Shown here piece after piece: positions 9,787 through 20,991 of a stretch of DNA of 64,000 bases. Position 1 is the first letter of the stretch; each line of letters starts with the position of its first letter. A program made the position numbers and the translations under genes. The notes under the pieces were generated by a model. That model made no database searches. It saw only the letters and a list, made by a program, of their open reading frames with translations, and had not been told where the DNA came from. This DNA is from DASWJZ01 sp963761005. Lineage in GTDB: Bacteria > Pseudomonadota > Alphaproteobacteria > Rhizobiales > Afifellaceae. The DNA lies in NCBI GenBank assembly GCA_963761005.1, contig CAVXFK010000026.1:186001-250000 (forward strand), in the 5' to 3' direction.

Positions 9787-10569
9787 ATGAGGCATAATCA
9801 AAATCGCCGGTCCCGCGGCCGTAGCCGCAAAGGTCCGAATCCGCTTACGCGCAGCTACGAATCGAACGGGCCGGACGTGAAAGTCCGTGGCACCGCGACG
9901 CATGTGGCGGAGAAGTACATGACGCTGGCGCGCGACGCACATGCCGCGGGTGACGTGGTCGCGGCGGAGAATTACTTGCAGCACGCCGAGCACTACAACC
10001 AAATCGTCATGGCGGCGCAGGCGCAGTTCCAGCAGTCGCAGCCGCAGTTCCGCGAAGGCGGAGAGGAAGGCTACGACGACGACCGGCAGGCGAACGGCCG
10101 CGGACGCGACCGCTTCGAATCGAGCAGCCGCGACGACGATGAGGGTGGCGAGGATCGCTTCGACAGCACGGGTAGCAATCGCTTCGACAGCCCCGGCAAC
10201 CGATTCGAAAATGGCGGCGAGGGCGAAGAGGATCGCGGCTTCCGTCCGATGCAGGGGCGCCCGCAGGAGCAGGGCGACAGGCAGCGGGGCCAACGCGATC
10301 GCTTCGAGCGGCGCGACCGGCCCGACTATCGCGAGGGGCGCGACCGCAACGAGCGGTTCCCGCGCCAGGAAGAGCCGCAGCCGGAGATCGCGGCGCCAGC
10401 CGAGGCTGCAGCACCGGCACCGGTACCTGCTCCCGCTCCCGAGGAAGCTTCAAGTCAGCCTCGTCGCCGCCGCGGCCGTCCGCCGCGCGGGGAAAGCGCC
10501 GACGTCGCGGCGCAGGAGGGCGATGCCACGCCGGACGGCGCCGCCGCGCTTGCTGCCTTCCCCGACTGA
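9787..10569 (+). CDS. DUF4167 domain-containing protein
   Basis: A 260-residue protein of an alphaproteobacteria-specific family with no established reaction. The conserved N-terminal domain (about residues 1-80) starts MRHNQNRRSRGRSRKG and contains VRGTATHVAEKYMTLARDA and AENYLQHAEHY, the hallmark of DUF4167. The rest is low complexity, rich in Arg, Asp and Glu, then Ala/Pro repeats, then RRRRGRPPRG, which looks disordered and possibly RNA-binding. It lies just downstream of prmC, as in many Hyphomicrobiales. A terminator-like hairpin follows. Confidence 0.88.
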   Translation: MRHNQNRRSRGRSRKGPNPLTRSYESNGPDVKVRGTATHVAEKYMTLARDAHAAGDVVAAENYLQHAEHYNQIVMAAQAQFQQSQPQFREGGEEGYDDDRQANGRGRDRFESSSRDDDEGGEDRFDSTGSNRFDSPGNRFENGGEGEEDRGFRPMQGRPQEQGDRQRGQRDRFERRDRPDYREGRDRNERFPRQEEPQPEIAAPAEAAAPAPVPAPAPEEASSQPRRRRGRPPRGESADVAAQEGDATPDGAAALAAFPD

Positions 10570-10599
10570 CCGCTTTTTCCTACCGAAGCGTTTTCGAAT

Positions 10600-10621
10600 G
10601 GCCGGCCCTGCGCCGGCCTTT
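10600..10621 (+). terminator. Rho-independent terminator candidate after the DUF4167 gene
   Basis: Six-base perfect stem GGCCGG/CCGGCC with a 7-base loop followed by TTT. It is 30 bases behind the DUF4167 stop codon. The short T run makes it moderate rather than strong. Confidence 0.5.
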
Positions 10622-10681
10622 CGATTCCTGGCCGCTTGATTTCGGGCCGCTCGATTTCGGGCCGCTCGATTTCGGGCCGCG
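10622..10681. repeat. Four tandem copies of a 15-base unit
   Basis: Four head-to-tail 15-base units; the last three are almost identical (CGATTTCGGGCCGCT) and the first is diverged (CGATTCCTGGCCGCT). The array lies in the non-coding stretch between the DUF4167 gene and clpB, just behind the terminator hairpin. Its unit is a multiple of three, but no credible gene covers it. Confidence 0.8.
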
Positions 10682-10888
10682 TCTTTTGACGCGCCTTCCT
10701 TGTCCTCCATCAATGCTTGTCGGCATCCGCGCCGGGCAAGTTCTCGGGTGCCCGGAAAGGGTCGGGATTGCGCGGCAAAAATCGCCGCACCATATGACGA
10801 GGTGAGCCGCCCTCCGGGGGCTGAATCTCAAGTGTCTGGCCGTCTCGTTGACGCTTCGGGTCGTGGGACGGGCCGAAAGGGGTGAGCA

Positions 10889-13495
<2,607 letters not shown>

Positions 13496-13550
13496 GCCGA
13501 GGCTTGTCTGGCGTAACCGCCAGGCGACGCCCTCGTCGTTTCAATCTCAG

Positions 13551-13650
13551 TGACGTCATTCTCGGGCGAAGTGGAGACCCGAGAACCCAGTGTGAATTGC
13601 AGGCCCTGGGTCCTCGGGTCGCGCGTATGCGCGCCCGAGGATGACAATCT
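13551..13650. repeat. Large imperfect palindromic repeat
   Basis: Two arms of about 40-45 bases (13551-13590 and 13606-13650) are imperfect reverse complements of each other. The left arm has CATTCTCGGGCG and GACCCGAGAACCCAG; the right arm has CTGGGTCCTCGGGTC and CGCCCGAGGATGAC. A 15-base spacer separates them. It resembles the dispersed intergenic palindromes of Hyphomicrobiales and could also stop transcription from clpB. No terminal T run is present. Confidence 0.7.
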
Positions 13651-13697
13651 CAAAGTGGCGCGCTTCAATGGGATACGCGGGCCACCTGGAGTGTCGG

Positions 13698-14063
13698 ATG
13701 ACGCTCGACGACTACAACCGCTTCTGCGCCTCGCTGCCGCACGCTTCACACGTGGTGCAGTGGGGCGGGGCGCATGTTTGGAAGGTGGGCGGCAAGGTGT
13801 TCGCGATCGGTGGCTGGAGCGACGGCGAGACGGTCGCCGTCACCTTCAAATGCTCGCCCGCGGCCTTCGATATCCTGGGCGAGCAACCGGGCCTCCGGCC
13901 GGCGCCCTATCTTGCATCGCGCGGGATGAACTGGATTCAGCGGCAGACGAATGAAGCGATGGATGATTCCGCGCTTCGCGCCTACCTGGTGGAGAGCCAT
14001 CGTCTCGTGGCGGAGGGCTTGACGAAGAAGCTCAAGCGGGATTTGGGACTGCGCCAGGGCTGA
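13698..14063 (+). CDS. MmcQ/YjbR family protein
   Basis: Small 121-residue protein of the YjbR (CyaY-like fold) family, function not established. The N-terminus MTLDDYNRFCASLPHASHVVQWGGAHVWKVGGKVFAI matches the family pattern in which a WG.H.W segment leads into the GKVFA strand; FKCSPAAFDIL follows. I chose ATG 13698; an upstream in-frame ATG at 13641 lies inside the palindromic repeat and adds unrelated residues. A hairpin terminator candidate follows its stop. Confidence 0.75.
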   Translation: MTLDDYNRFCASLPHASHVVQWGGAHVWKVGGKVFAIGGWSDGETVAVTFKCSPAAFDILGEQPGLRPAPYLASRGMNWIQRQTNEAMDDSALRAYLVESHRLVAEGLTKKLKRDLGLRQG

Positions 14064-14090
14064 CCTGCATCAGCTCGGTTCAACAACGCA

Positions 14091-14119
14091 GACGGGCGGG
14101 GCTTTATGCTCCGCCCGTC
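14091..14119 (+). terminator. Terminator hairpin after the YjbR-like gene
   Basis: Stem of GACGGGCGGGGC against GCTCCGCCCGTC (one mismatch) with a 5-base loop, then TTCGCT. It is 28 bases behind the YjbR-like stop and just before the GTG start of the next gene. The weak T run lowers confidence. Confidence 0.5.
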
Positions 14120-14136
14120 TTCGCTATGAACGGGCG

Positions 14137-15366
14137 GTGAGCGGAGCGGACGATTCGGCGCCCTTCCGGTCCGGAGACCCGCCGGACCGTCGCCGCATCG
14201 TCGGCGTCCTCGGCGTCACGCAGATACTGGCCTGGGGCTCTTCCTTCTATCTCCCTGCGGTTCTCGCGAAGCCGATCTCGGCAGACACCGGCTGGCCGCT
14301 TTCGCTCGTCGTTGGCGGGCTTTCGCTCGGGCTTCTCGTCTCCGGGTTTGTGTCGCCGCGCGTCGGGCGAATGATCGGCCGGTACGGCGGTCGACCGGTC
14401 ATGGCTCTCGGCTCCGGACTGATCGGCGTCGGACTGATCGTGCTTGCCGCAGCGCCGGTGCTTCCCGTCTTCGCGCTCGGCTGGCTGGTGATTGGCGCCG
14501 GCATGGGGTCCGGGCTCTACGATGCCGCCTTCGCGACGCTCGGCCGAATCTATGGCCAAACGGCGCGGCCGACGATCGTCGCGCTGACGCTGTTCGGCGG
14601 TTTCGCAAGCACCGTGTGCTGGCCGCTCAGTGCGTTCCTGCTTGCGCATTTCGGATGGCGCGGGACGTGTCTGAGCTATGCCGCTGTGCAGCTTCTTTTC
14701 TCGCTGCCGGTTCATTCCCTGACGCTGCCGCGGGTCCCGGTCGCACCGCTGGACCGCGGCGGCGGAGCCGAAACGGGTCAGAAGCGTGGGCCGCTTCTCC
14801 GCGCCGACCGGCGCCGGCAATTCGTGCTGCTCTCCGCGATCGTGACCATGGCTGGCGGCAATGCTGCGATCGTCGGCGTGCACGCCCTCACTATCTTGCA
14901 GACGCGCGGGCTCGACGTCGCTACGGCGGTCGGCCTCGGCGCGTTGATCGGCCCTTCACAGGTTGCGGCGCGCGTCGGCGAAATGGCGTTCGGCCGCCGC
15001 TATCATCCGATGTGGACGCTCCTTTTGGCAACGCTCCTCGTCTTCGCCGGGCTGTTGCTTCTCCTTCTCGACGTGCCGTTCGTGGGCGGCGCGCTGATCC
15101 TCTACGGCGCCGGGAACGGCCTCTATTCGATCGCGCGCGGAACCGTCCCGCTCGCATTCTTCGGCGAGGAGAACTACGCGCCGCTGATGGGACGGCTGGC
15201 CTTTCCGAGCTTCCTTGCACAGGCTGCCGCGCCGCCGGCCGCCGCACTTCTTCTGCAAGCCGCCGGCCCGCACGCTCTGCTTGGCGTCATGGTGGGGGTG
15301 GCGACAATCAACCTCGGCGTGACGGGGTACCTGTGGCTCAGTCTCCGCAGGCGAGTGACGGCGTAA
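14137..15366 (+). CDS. MFS transporter
   Basis: Inner-membrane major facilitator of 409 residues with about 12 predicted helices. After a charged N-terminus it reads VLGVTQILAWGSSFYLPAVLAKPI, a pattern common in the alphaproteobacterial MFS group near NarK/oxalate-formate carriers; the loop 2-3 motif is GRMIGRYGGRPVMALG. The start is GTG 14137, directly behind a hairpin. The substrate is unknown. It converges on the ABC permease at 15381, leaving 14 bases between stops. Confidence 0.75.
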   Translation: MSGADDSAPFRSGDPPDRRRIVGVLGVTQILAWGSSFYLPAVLAKPISADTGWPLSLVVGGLSLGLLVSGFVSPRVGRMIGRYGGRPVMALGSGLIGVGLIVLAAAPVLPVFALGWLVIGAGMGSGLYDAAFATLGRIYGQTARPTIVALTLFGGFASTVCWPLSAFLLAHFGWRGTCLSYAAVQLLFSLPVHSLTLPRVPVAPLDRGGGAETGQKRGPLLRADRRRQFVLLSAIVTMAGGNAAIVGVHALTILQTRGLDVATAVGLGALIGPSQVAARVGEMAFGRRYHPMWTLLLATLLVFAGLLLLLLDVPFVGGALILYGAGNGLYSIARGTVPLAFFGEENYAPLMGRLAFPSFLAQAAAPPAAALLLQAAGPHALLGVMVGVATINLGVTGYLWLSLRRRVTA

Positions 15367-15380
15367 CCTGCAGGGGCCTA

Positions 15381-16409
15381 TCACCCCGCCTTTGTCGTCT
15401 CCCTCAGCCGCTGTGCATAGACGTTGATGATCAGCGCGATCAGCAGGATCAGGCCGCGGATCAGGATTTTCAGGAACGGGTCGATCTGCACGTGGTCGAG
15501 GCCGTTGTTCAAGACGCCGAGCACGAAAAGGCCGACGATCGTGTTGCCGATGCCGCCGCGCCCGCCGAAGAGCGAGGTGCCGCCGACGACGACGGCGGCG
15601 ATCGCGTCGAGCAGATAGGGGGTGAACTCGTTCTGCTGCGCGCTGCCGAAATAGGCGACGCCGAGCATGCCGGCGATGCCCGAGCAGACCGCGCCGATCA
15701 CCATCACCGTGCCGATGATGCGCTTGACGTTGACGCCGGAATATTCCGCCGCCTCGCGATTGCCGCCGACCATGTAGACGTAGCGGCCGAAGCGCGTGTA
15801 GGTCAGCACGATATGCGCGACGAGGAGCATCGTCGCGCAGACGATTACGATCCACGGCACGCCGGCGATACGGCCGGAGCCGAGGGTGGAGATAATCGGC
15901 GGCACGGCGTAGGCGATCTGCCCACGCACGAGCAGCGCCGAGATGCCGTCGGCGATCTGCATCATGGCGAGCGTCATGATGAAGGACGGAATGCCGATCA
16001 TCGTGACGCCGGCCGCGTTTACGAGGCCGAGCGCGAAGCAGGCGAGGAGCGCGAGGATCACCGCAAATCCGCCGGCGAGCGGAATGTTGGCGATGTTGAC
16101 GTAGGATTCCTGCAGCGTGAAATAGGCGGCGACGATGCCGGTCACGTTGGCGATCGCGGCGACCGAGAGGTCGATCTCGGCGCACAGGATCACGAAGGTC
16201 AGGCCGACGGCGATGATCCCGGTGATCGAGACCTGGTTCAGGATGTTCCACAGATTGGCGGTCGTCAGGAAGGACGGGCTCGCCACGCTGAAGAAGATGA
16301 CGAGGAAGAGCAGCGTGGCGAAAGGCGCGATGTTGCGCATCTGACTCCTGAACCAGAGCCGAAATGTCCGCCGCTGCGGCGCTTCCATCGTTTCGGTAAC
16401 CGGCGTCAT
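15381..16409 (-). CDS. Ribose-type ABC transporter permease (CUT2)
   Basis: Permease of 342 residues in the RbsC/BPD_transp_2 family, with 8-10 hydrophobic segments. Family marks include LTFVILCAEIDLSVAAIANVTG (the usual GEIDLSVG-like motif) and VVVGGTSLFGGRGGIGNTIVG. It is the last gene of a three-gene operon read right to left (binding protein, ATPase, permease), 9 bases behind the ATPase. It forms the membrane channel of an importer, probably for a sugar or polyol. Confidence 0.88.
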   Translation of the reverse strand: MTPVTETMEAPQRRTFRLWFRSQMRNIAPFATLLFLVIFFSVASPSFLTTANLWNILNQVSITGIIAVGLTFVILCAEIDLSVAAIANVTGIVAAYFTLQESYVNIANIPLAGGFAVILALLACFALGLVNAAGVTMIGIPSFIMTLAMMQIADGISALLVRGQIAYAVPPIISTLGSGRIAGVPWIVIVCATMLLVAHIVLTYTRFGRYVYMVGGNREAAEYSGVNVKRIIGTVMVIGAVCSGIAGMLGVAYFGSAQQNEFTPYLLDAIAAVVVGGTSLFGGRGGIGNTIVGLFVLGVLNNGLDHVQIDPFLKILIRGLILLIALIINVYAQRLRETTKAG

Positions 16410-16418
16410 CAGCCCCCC

Positions 16419-17957
16419 TCAGGCCGCCTCGAGCAGGCGGTCCTTGCTGACGGTTCCCTCGGCGAATTCTTTGACGATCTCGCCCTTCTTCATAACGAGG
16501 ATGCGGTCGGCAAGCGACAGGATGGTCTCCGGCTCGGTCGAGGCGACGATGATCGCCATGCCCGCGTCGCGCAGGCCGCGCACGATCTTGACCACGTCTT
16601 CCTTGGCGCCGACATCCATGCCGCGTGTCGGCTCGGAAAGGATCAGCACCTTCGGCGCGTGCGTCAGCCACTTCGCCAGCGCCACCTTCTGCTGATTGCC
16701 GCCCGAGAGCTGCCCGAGCAGCGCGTCGACGCCGGCGGTCTTGATGTTCAGGCTCTCGACGTGGCGCTGCGTGATGTCGCGCTCGTTGTGCGGCTTCAGC
16801 CAGAGGCGCGAGATGCGCTCCAGGATCGCGATCGTGGCGTTCTTGAAGATCGGCTCGTGGTGGAAGAGCATCGCGCGGCGGCTCTCCGGCACGAAAGCGA
16901 GGCCGGCGCGCCGCGCCGTCGCGGTGTTCGGAAGCCGCAGCGCGTCGCCCTCAAGCGCCAGCACGCCCTCCGGCCTGATCTTGCCGAAGAGGGCGCGCGT
17001 CAGTTCCAGCACACCGCAGCCCATGAAACCGTAGATGCCGAGAATTTCGCCCGCATGCACGTCGAGTGAGACGTTCTTCAGGCTGCGCTCGTAGGAGATT
17101 CCACTCGCCCTCAGCACCACCCTCTTCTCCGCCTTGGGGCGCAGCGTGAACTCGCCCGTATAGGTTTCGCCGAGCTCTTCGTGGCCGACGCCGATCATCC
17201 GCTCGATCACCCAGAGCTTGTCGATGCCCTCGGTCGGGCTGCTCACGATCTTGCGCCCGTTCCTGAAGATCGTGATCTCATCGGATATCTTCAGGATGTC
17301 GTCGAGGAAGTGCGAGATGAAGATGAAGCTGCTGCCGTCGGCCTTCAGCCGGCGGAGCACTTCGAAAAGCCGCTCCACCTCCGGCGGCGAAAGCGCCGAG
17401 GTCGGCTCGTCGAGGATGATGATGCGCGCGCCGGAGAAGATGACGCGGGCGATCTCGATCAGCTGCTGCAGGCCGATCGACAGCGAGCCCATGCGCTCGC
17501 GCGGATCGACGTCGATCCCAAGCCCGGCGAGATGCGCGCGCGCCTCGCTCACCATCCGCTTCCAGGCGATGATCCCGCCGGAAGTCGGCTGCGCGCCGAG
17601 AAACACGTTCTCCGCGATGGAGAGGTCGGGCACGATCGAGAGCTCCTGATGCACCATGCCGACGCCCGCATTCAGCGCATCGCGGGCGGAGCGGAAGCGG
17701 ACCTCTTTCCCCTCGATCTTGATCGTGCCGGTGTAGTCGGTGTGGACCCCGGCGATGATCTTCATCAGCGTCGACTTGCCCGCGCCGTTCTCGCCGACGA
17801 GGCCGTGGATTTCGCCGGCTTTGAGCGTGAAGTCGACGCCGCGGAGCGCCTGCACGCCGCCGAACGACTTGGAGATGTCCGAAAGCTCAAGCAGGGGAGC
17901 GTCGCTCTCGGCAGGGCCGGACGCGGTCTCAGTCGCGCTCATGTCGGTTACGCTCAT
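16419..17957 (-). CDS. Ribose-type ABC transporter ATPase (two ABC domains)
   Basis: ATPase of about 512 residues in the RbsA/XylG/MglA family with two tandem ABC domains. Domain 1 has Walker A GENGAGKST and IILDEPTSAL; domain 2 has signature LSGGNQQKVALAKWL and VLILSEPTRGMDVGAKEDV, where Walker B reads SEPT rather than DEPT. As usual for CUT2 ATPases, domain 2 lacks a normal Walker A (GFMGCGVLE). The start is uncertain: GTG 18011, ATG 17957 and ATG 17942 are all possible and none has a clear ribosome site. Confidence 0.88.
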   Translation of the reverse strand: MSVTDMSATETASGPAESDAPLLELSDISKSFGGVQALRGVDFTLKAGEIHGLVGENGAGKSTLMKIIAGVHTDYTGTIKIEGKEVRFRSARDALNAGVGMVHQELSIVPDLSIAENVFLGAQPTSGGIIAWKRMVSEARAHLAGLGIDVDPRERMGSLSIGLQQLIEIARVIFSGARIIILDEPTSALSPPEVERLFEVLRRLKADGSSFIFISHFLDDILKISDEITIFRNGRKIVSSPTEGIDKLWVIERMIGVGHEELGETYTGEFTLRPKAEKRVVLRASGISYERSLKNVSLDVHAGEILGIYGFMGCGVLELTRALFGKIRPEGVLALEGDALRLPNTATARRAGLAFVPESRRAMLFHHEPIFKNATIAILERISRLWLKPHNERDITQRHVESLNIKTAGVDALLGQLSGGNQQKVALAKWLTHAPKVLILSEPTRGMDVGAKEDVVKIVRGLRDAGMAIIVASTEPETILSLADRILVMKKGEIVKEFAEGTVSKDRLLEAA

Positions 17958-18020
17958 CGGGAGGACGAATGCGCCGTGTGCGGGTGCCGCCGGCTCGAAG
18001 GCCGGCGGCACAAGTTGGCG

Positions 18021-19046
18021 TCAGATCAGGAAGTGGTCTTCCATCCACTGCATTCCGGCGGCGTTCGCCTTGGTGACCACCGGACCGTCGGTCACGATGT
18101 TCTTCGGAATGCCGGCATCGGTCTTCTCGCCGCCCACGACCGCGGCGACACCGGCGATAACGGAGTAGCCATGGATGCGGCAGGACGGGTTACGGACCGT
18201 CGCATGCATGCGGCCGTCGGAAACCGCGGTGATTGCCGGCGGCATGGCGTCGACGCCACCGATCAGGATTTTGGTGCGGTTCTGCCGCTTCATGACCTCG
18301 TAGGCGGCGAGCGCCATGTCGTCATTGTGGAAGAACGCGGCGTCGATCTCGGGATACTTGGTCAACAGCGTCTCCCAGATGCGCGACACCTTGGAGACGT
18401 CCCAGTCGGCCGGCTGCGTGTCGAGCACCTCGATGTCGGGATAGTTCTTCACCACCGACTCGAAGCCGCGCGCGCGACCCTGTGCGCCGGTGTGACCAAG
18501 CGCGCCCTGCGTCATGACCATCTTGCCCTTGCCGCCGATCGCGGTCACCAGCGCCTGCGTCACCGCCGAGCCCATGAACTCGTTGTCGGGCGCGAGGAAA
18601 GCGTGGACGTTGATCTTGTCGAGCGGCGCGATCAGCGTGTCCATGTCCATGACAGGGACGCCCTTGTCGATCATCGCCTGCACCGGCTGCGTCAGCGTGC
18701 CGATGCCGAAGGCCTGGATCGCGACAAAGTCCCAGTCCTGCGAGGCCATGTTGTCGATCGCGGCACGCTGCTTCACGGCGTCGAGCTGTCCGTCGAACCA
18801 GGTGACCTCGACGTTGAAGAGCTTGCCCCAATACTCCGCCGCCTGCTTGCCCTGGGCGCACCAGGTCGCCTGCAGGCCGGCGTTGGAGAAGGCGGCTTTC
18901 AGCGGCTTTTCGGACGCGCCGACCGCCATCGCCTGCTGCGCCAGGGCCGGGCTGACCCCGAGCCCGCCGATCAGCGCAGCGGCGGCCGCCGAAGTCTTGA
19001 AGAATTCACGCCGCGACTGCGGCGTCATCTCAAACGGATTGGACAT
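18021..19046 (-). CDS. Periplasmic sugar-binding protein of ABC importer
   Basis: Substrate-binding protein of 341 residues (Peripla_BP_4 type, RbsB/XylF-like). The N-terminus has a twin-arginine signal, SRREFFKTSAAAAALIG, ending in ALAQQA, so it is likely exported folded by Tat. The hinge and ligand-loop segments (AFFHNDDMALAAYEVMK, DVSKVSRIWETLL) fit sugar binders. GGGAGGAAAATGC precedes ATG 19046. It is the first gene of the operon with the ATPase and permease. The ligand is unknown. Confidence 0.87.
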   Translation of the reverse strand: MSNPFEMTPQSRREFFKTSAAAAALIGGLGVSPALAQQAMAVGASEKPLKAAFSNAGLQATWCAQGKQAAEYWGKLFNVEVTWFDGQLDAVKQRAAIDNMASQDWDFVAIQAFGIGTLTQPVQAMIDKGVPVMDMDTLIAPLDKINVHAFLAPDNEFMGSAVTQALVTAIGGKGKMVMTQGALGHTGAQGRARGFESVVKNYPDIEVLDTQPADWDVSKVSRIWETLLTKYPEIDAAFFHNDDMALAAYEVMKRQNRTKILIGGVDAMPPAITAVSDGRMHATVRNPSCRIHGYSVIAGVAAVVGGEKTDAGIPKNIVTDGPVVTKANAAGMQWMEDHFLI

Positions 19047-19097
19047 GCATTTTCCTCCCAGTGGCCGCCTTTGATTGGCGGGCTGTGCGCCTGCACA

Positions 19098-19119
19098 ATT
19101 CCAAATTCCGGCTTGGAAT
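19098..19119 (-). promoter_or_regulatory. Palindromic operator candidate upstream of the ABC operon
   Basis: Perfect 7-base arms ATTCCAA and TTGGAAT separated by 8 bases, about 50-75 bases upstream of the binding-protein start and within the 81-base gap behind the ggt stop. The position fits an operator overlapping the operon promoter. No regulator gene is adjacent. Confidence 0.4.
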
Positions 19120-19127
19120 GCCAGTGG

Positions 19128-20873
19128 TTAGTAGCCCGCCGTCAGCGCCGCCGGGCGGCGCGGGTCGGAAGCGCCGAAGAGCGCGCCGTCCTCGCGCCGC
19201 ATGATCGACTGGGTGGAACCCATCGTCGCCTTGACCGCGACCTTGTGGCCCATCGCTTCAAGAAGCTTCAGCGTGTCGGGACTGAAACCCTCCTCGACCC
19301 GAAGCTCGTCCGGCAACCATTGGTCGTGCATGCGGGGTGCCGCGCTCGCTTCGGCGATGTTCATGCCGTGGTCGACCATGTTCATGATCACCTGCACGAC
19401 GGTCGTGATGATGCGGCTGCCACCCGGGCTGCCGGTCACCAGGAAGGTCTTGCCATCCTTCAGAACGATGGTTGGGCTCATCGAGGAGAGCGGGCGCTTC
19501 TCCGGCGCGACCGCGTTGGCGTCGCCGCCGATCAGGCCATAGGCGTTGGGAACGCCGGGCTTGGCGGAAAAGTCGTCCATTTCGTTGTTCAGGAGAATGC
19601 CGGTTCCTTCCGCCACAAGGCCGGTGCCGAACAGGAAATTCAGCGTGTAGGTGTTTGAGACGGCGTCGCCTTCGCTGTCGACGACCGAGAAGTGCGTGGT
19701 CTGGTCGCTCTCATAGGGCAGGGGCTTGCCCGGCCTGATCGACTCCGACGGCGTTGCATGATTTTCGTCGATCGTGGCGCGGAGCGCCTCCGCATAGGCT
19801 TTGCTCGTCAGCCCCTTCACCGGCACGTCAATGAAGTCGCTGTCGCCGAGATATTCGCTGCGGTCGGCGTAGGCGCGCTGCATGGCCTCGGCCATCAGAT
19901 GCATTGTCGCCGCGCTGCCGAAGCCGAGCTCTCCGATCGGATAGCCCTCGAGGATGTTCAGGATTTGGATCACGTGCGTGCCGCCGGAAGAGGGGGGCGG
20001 CATCGAAAAGATGTCGTAGCCGCGATAGATGCCGTGCACCGGCTCGCGCACCACCGCCTGGTATTTCTCGAGGTCCTCGGTGGTGATGAGCCCGCCTGAG
20101 CGCGCCATCTCGGCGGCGATCAGCTGGCCGATCTCGCCGCGATAGAAGGCGTCCGGTCCAACCTTGGCGATCGCTTTCAAGGCGTTTGCGAGGTCGGTCT
20201 GAACGAGCCGGTCACCCGGCTGAAAGTCGCTACCGTCGGGCTTCAGGAAGATGCCGGCGCTCGAAGAATACTTGGCGAACGTGTCATGGCTTTGGGCCAG
20301 CGCTTCGGCGAGGCCCGGCGTCACCTCGATGCCGTCTTCGGCAAGCCTGATCGCAGGCGCCATCACCTCGGCGAGGCTCAACGTGCCGTAGCGCTTGAGC
20401 GCGAGCGCGAGACCGGCGACCGTACCCGGCACGCCAGTCGAAAGCCCGCTCCATCGCGAAAGGTTCGGATCCGCGTTTCCTGCTGCGTCGAGGAACATGT
20501 CGCGGCTCGCCTTGAGCGGCGCTTTCTCGCGATAGTCGATGGCGACCGTCTCACCGCTCTTCGCCATGTGCACGAGCATGAAGCCGCCGCCGCCGAGATT
20601 GCCGGCTTCGGGCAGCGTGACGGCGAGCGCGAAGCCGACCGCAACGGCGGCGTCGACCGCATTGCCGCCGCGCTTCAAGATGTCGAGGCCGATATCTGTG
20701 GCGAGCGCTTCCTGGCTCGCCACCATGCCGTGCGCGGCATAGACCGGATGCAGCCGGTCCATCTCCGAGTAGATCGGCGCGTTCTCGGCTTTCGCGCCAG
20801 CGGCCGGCGCAAGCAAGAACGCGAGCGCCAGCGCGGCGGCAATGGCATTGATCCAGGACGGGCGTCGCATCAT
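19128..20873 (-). CDS. ggt: Gamma-glutamyltransferase
   Basis: Periplasmic N-terminal-nucleophile hydrolase that cleaves and transfers the gamma-glutamyl group of glutathione. The 581-residue precursor has a signal peptide (INAIAAALALAFLLAPAAGAKAE). It self-cleaves before the catalytic Thr in QTTHFSVVD; downstream is GTGILLNNEMDDFS, and near the C-terminus GSPGGSRIITTV, which holds the oxyanion/gamma-glutamyl site. ATG 20873 is preferred because GGAG lies 6 bases upstream; the frame stays open to 21095. It is divergent from the aldo/keto reductase gene. Confidence 0.93.
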   Translation of the reverse strand: MMRRPSWINAIAAALALAFLLAPAAGAKAENAPIYSEMDRLHPVYAAHGMVASQEALATDIGLDILKRGGNAVDAAVAVGFALAVTLPEAGNLGGGGFMLVHMAKSGETVAIDYREKAPLKASRDMFLDAAGNADPNLSRWSGLSTGVPGTVAGLALALKRYGTLSLAEVMAPAIRLAEDGIEVTPGLAEALAQSHDTFAKYSSSAGIFLKPDGSDFQPGDRLVQTDLANALKAIAKVGPDAFYRGEIGQLIAAEMARSGGLITTEDLEKYQAVVREPVHGIYRGYDIFSMPPPSSGGTHVIQILNILEGYPIGELGFGSAATMHLMAEAMQRAYADRSEYLGDSDFIDVPVKGLTSKAYAEALRATIDENHATPSESIRPGKPLPYESDQTTHFSVVDSEGDAVSNTYTLNFLFGTGLVAEGTGILLNNEMDDFSAKPGVPNAYGLIGGDANAVAPEKRPLSSMSPTIVLKDGKTFLVTGSPGGSRIITTVVQVIMNMVDHGMNIAEASAAPRMHDQWLPDELRVEEGFSPDTLKLLEAMGHKVAVKATMGSTQSIMRREDGALFGASDPRRPAALTAGY

Positions 20874-20991
20874 GGGAATCTCCGATCGCGTGGTCCTCGG
20901 CATCATATCCGTGCCGGGCTGTTGCAGAACCGCTCGTTCCATGGCCATCTTCCGCGCCGCAGAATAGGTGAGACCAGGGAGGAATACCCGT

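Larger units (their letters stand above)
10570..10888. other. Non-coding stretch upstream of clpB
   Basis: 319 bases between the DUF4167 gene and clpB. It holds the terminator hairpin at 10600-10621, the 15-base tandem repeat at 10622-10681, and in its right half the region where the clpB promoter should lie. A GAAAGGGG ribosome-binding site precedes the clpB ATG. I could not identify a convincing heat-shock sigma promoter by eye. Confidence 0.6.

Noticed and set aside
10622..10681. CRISPR-like repeat
   Set aside because: 15-base units without spacers; no cas genes.
14616..19658. Two open frames of over 800 codons on the plus strand
   Set aside because: They run antisense to the ribose-type ABC operon and ggt; their sequences are charged low-complexity shadows.
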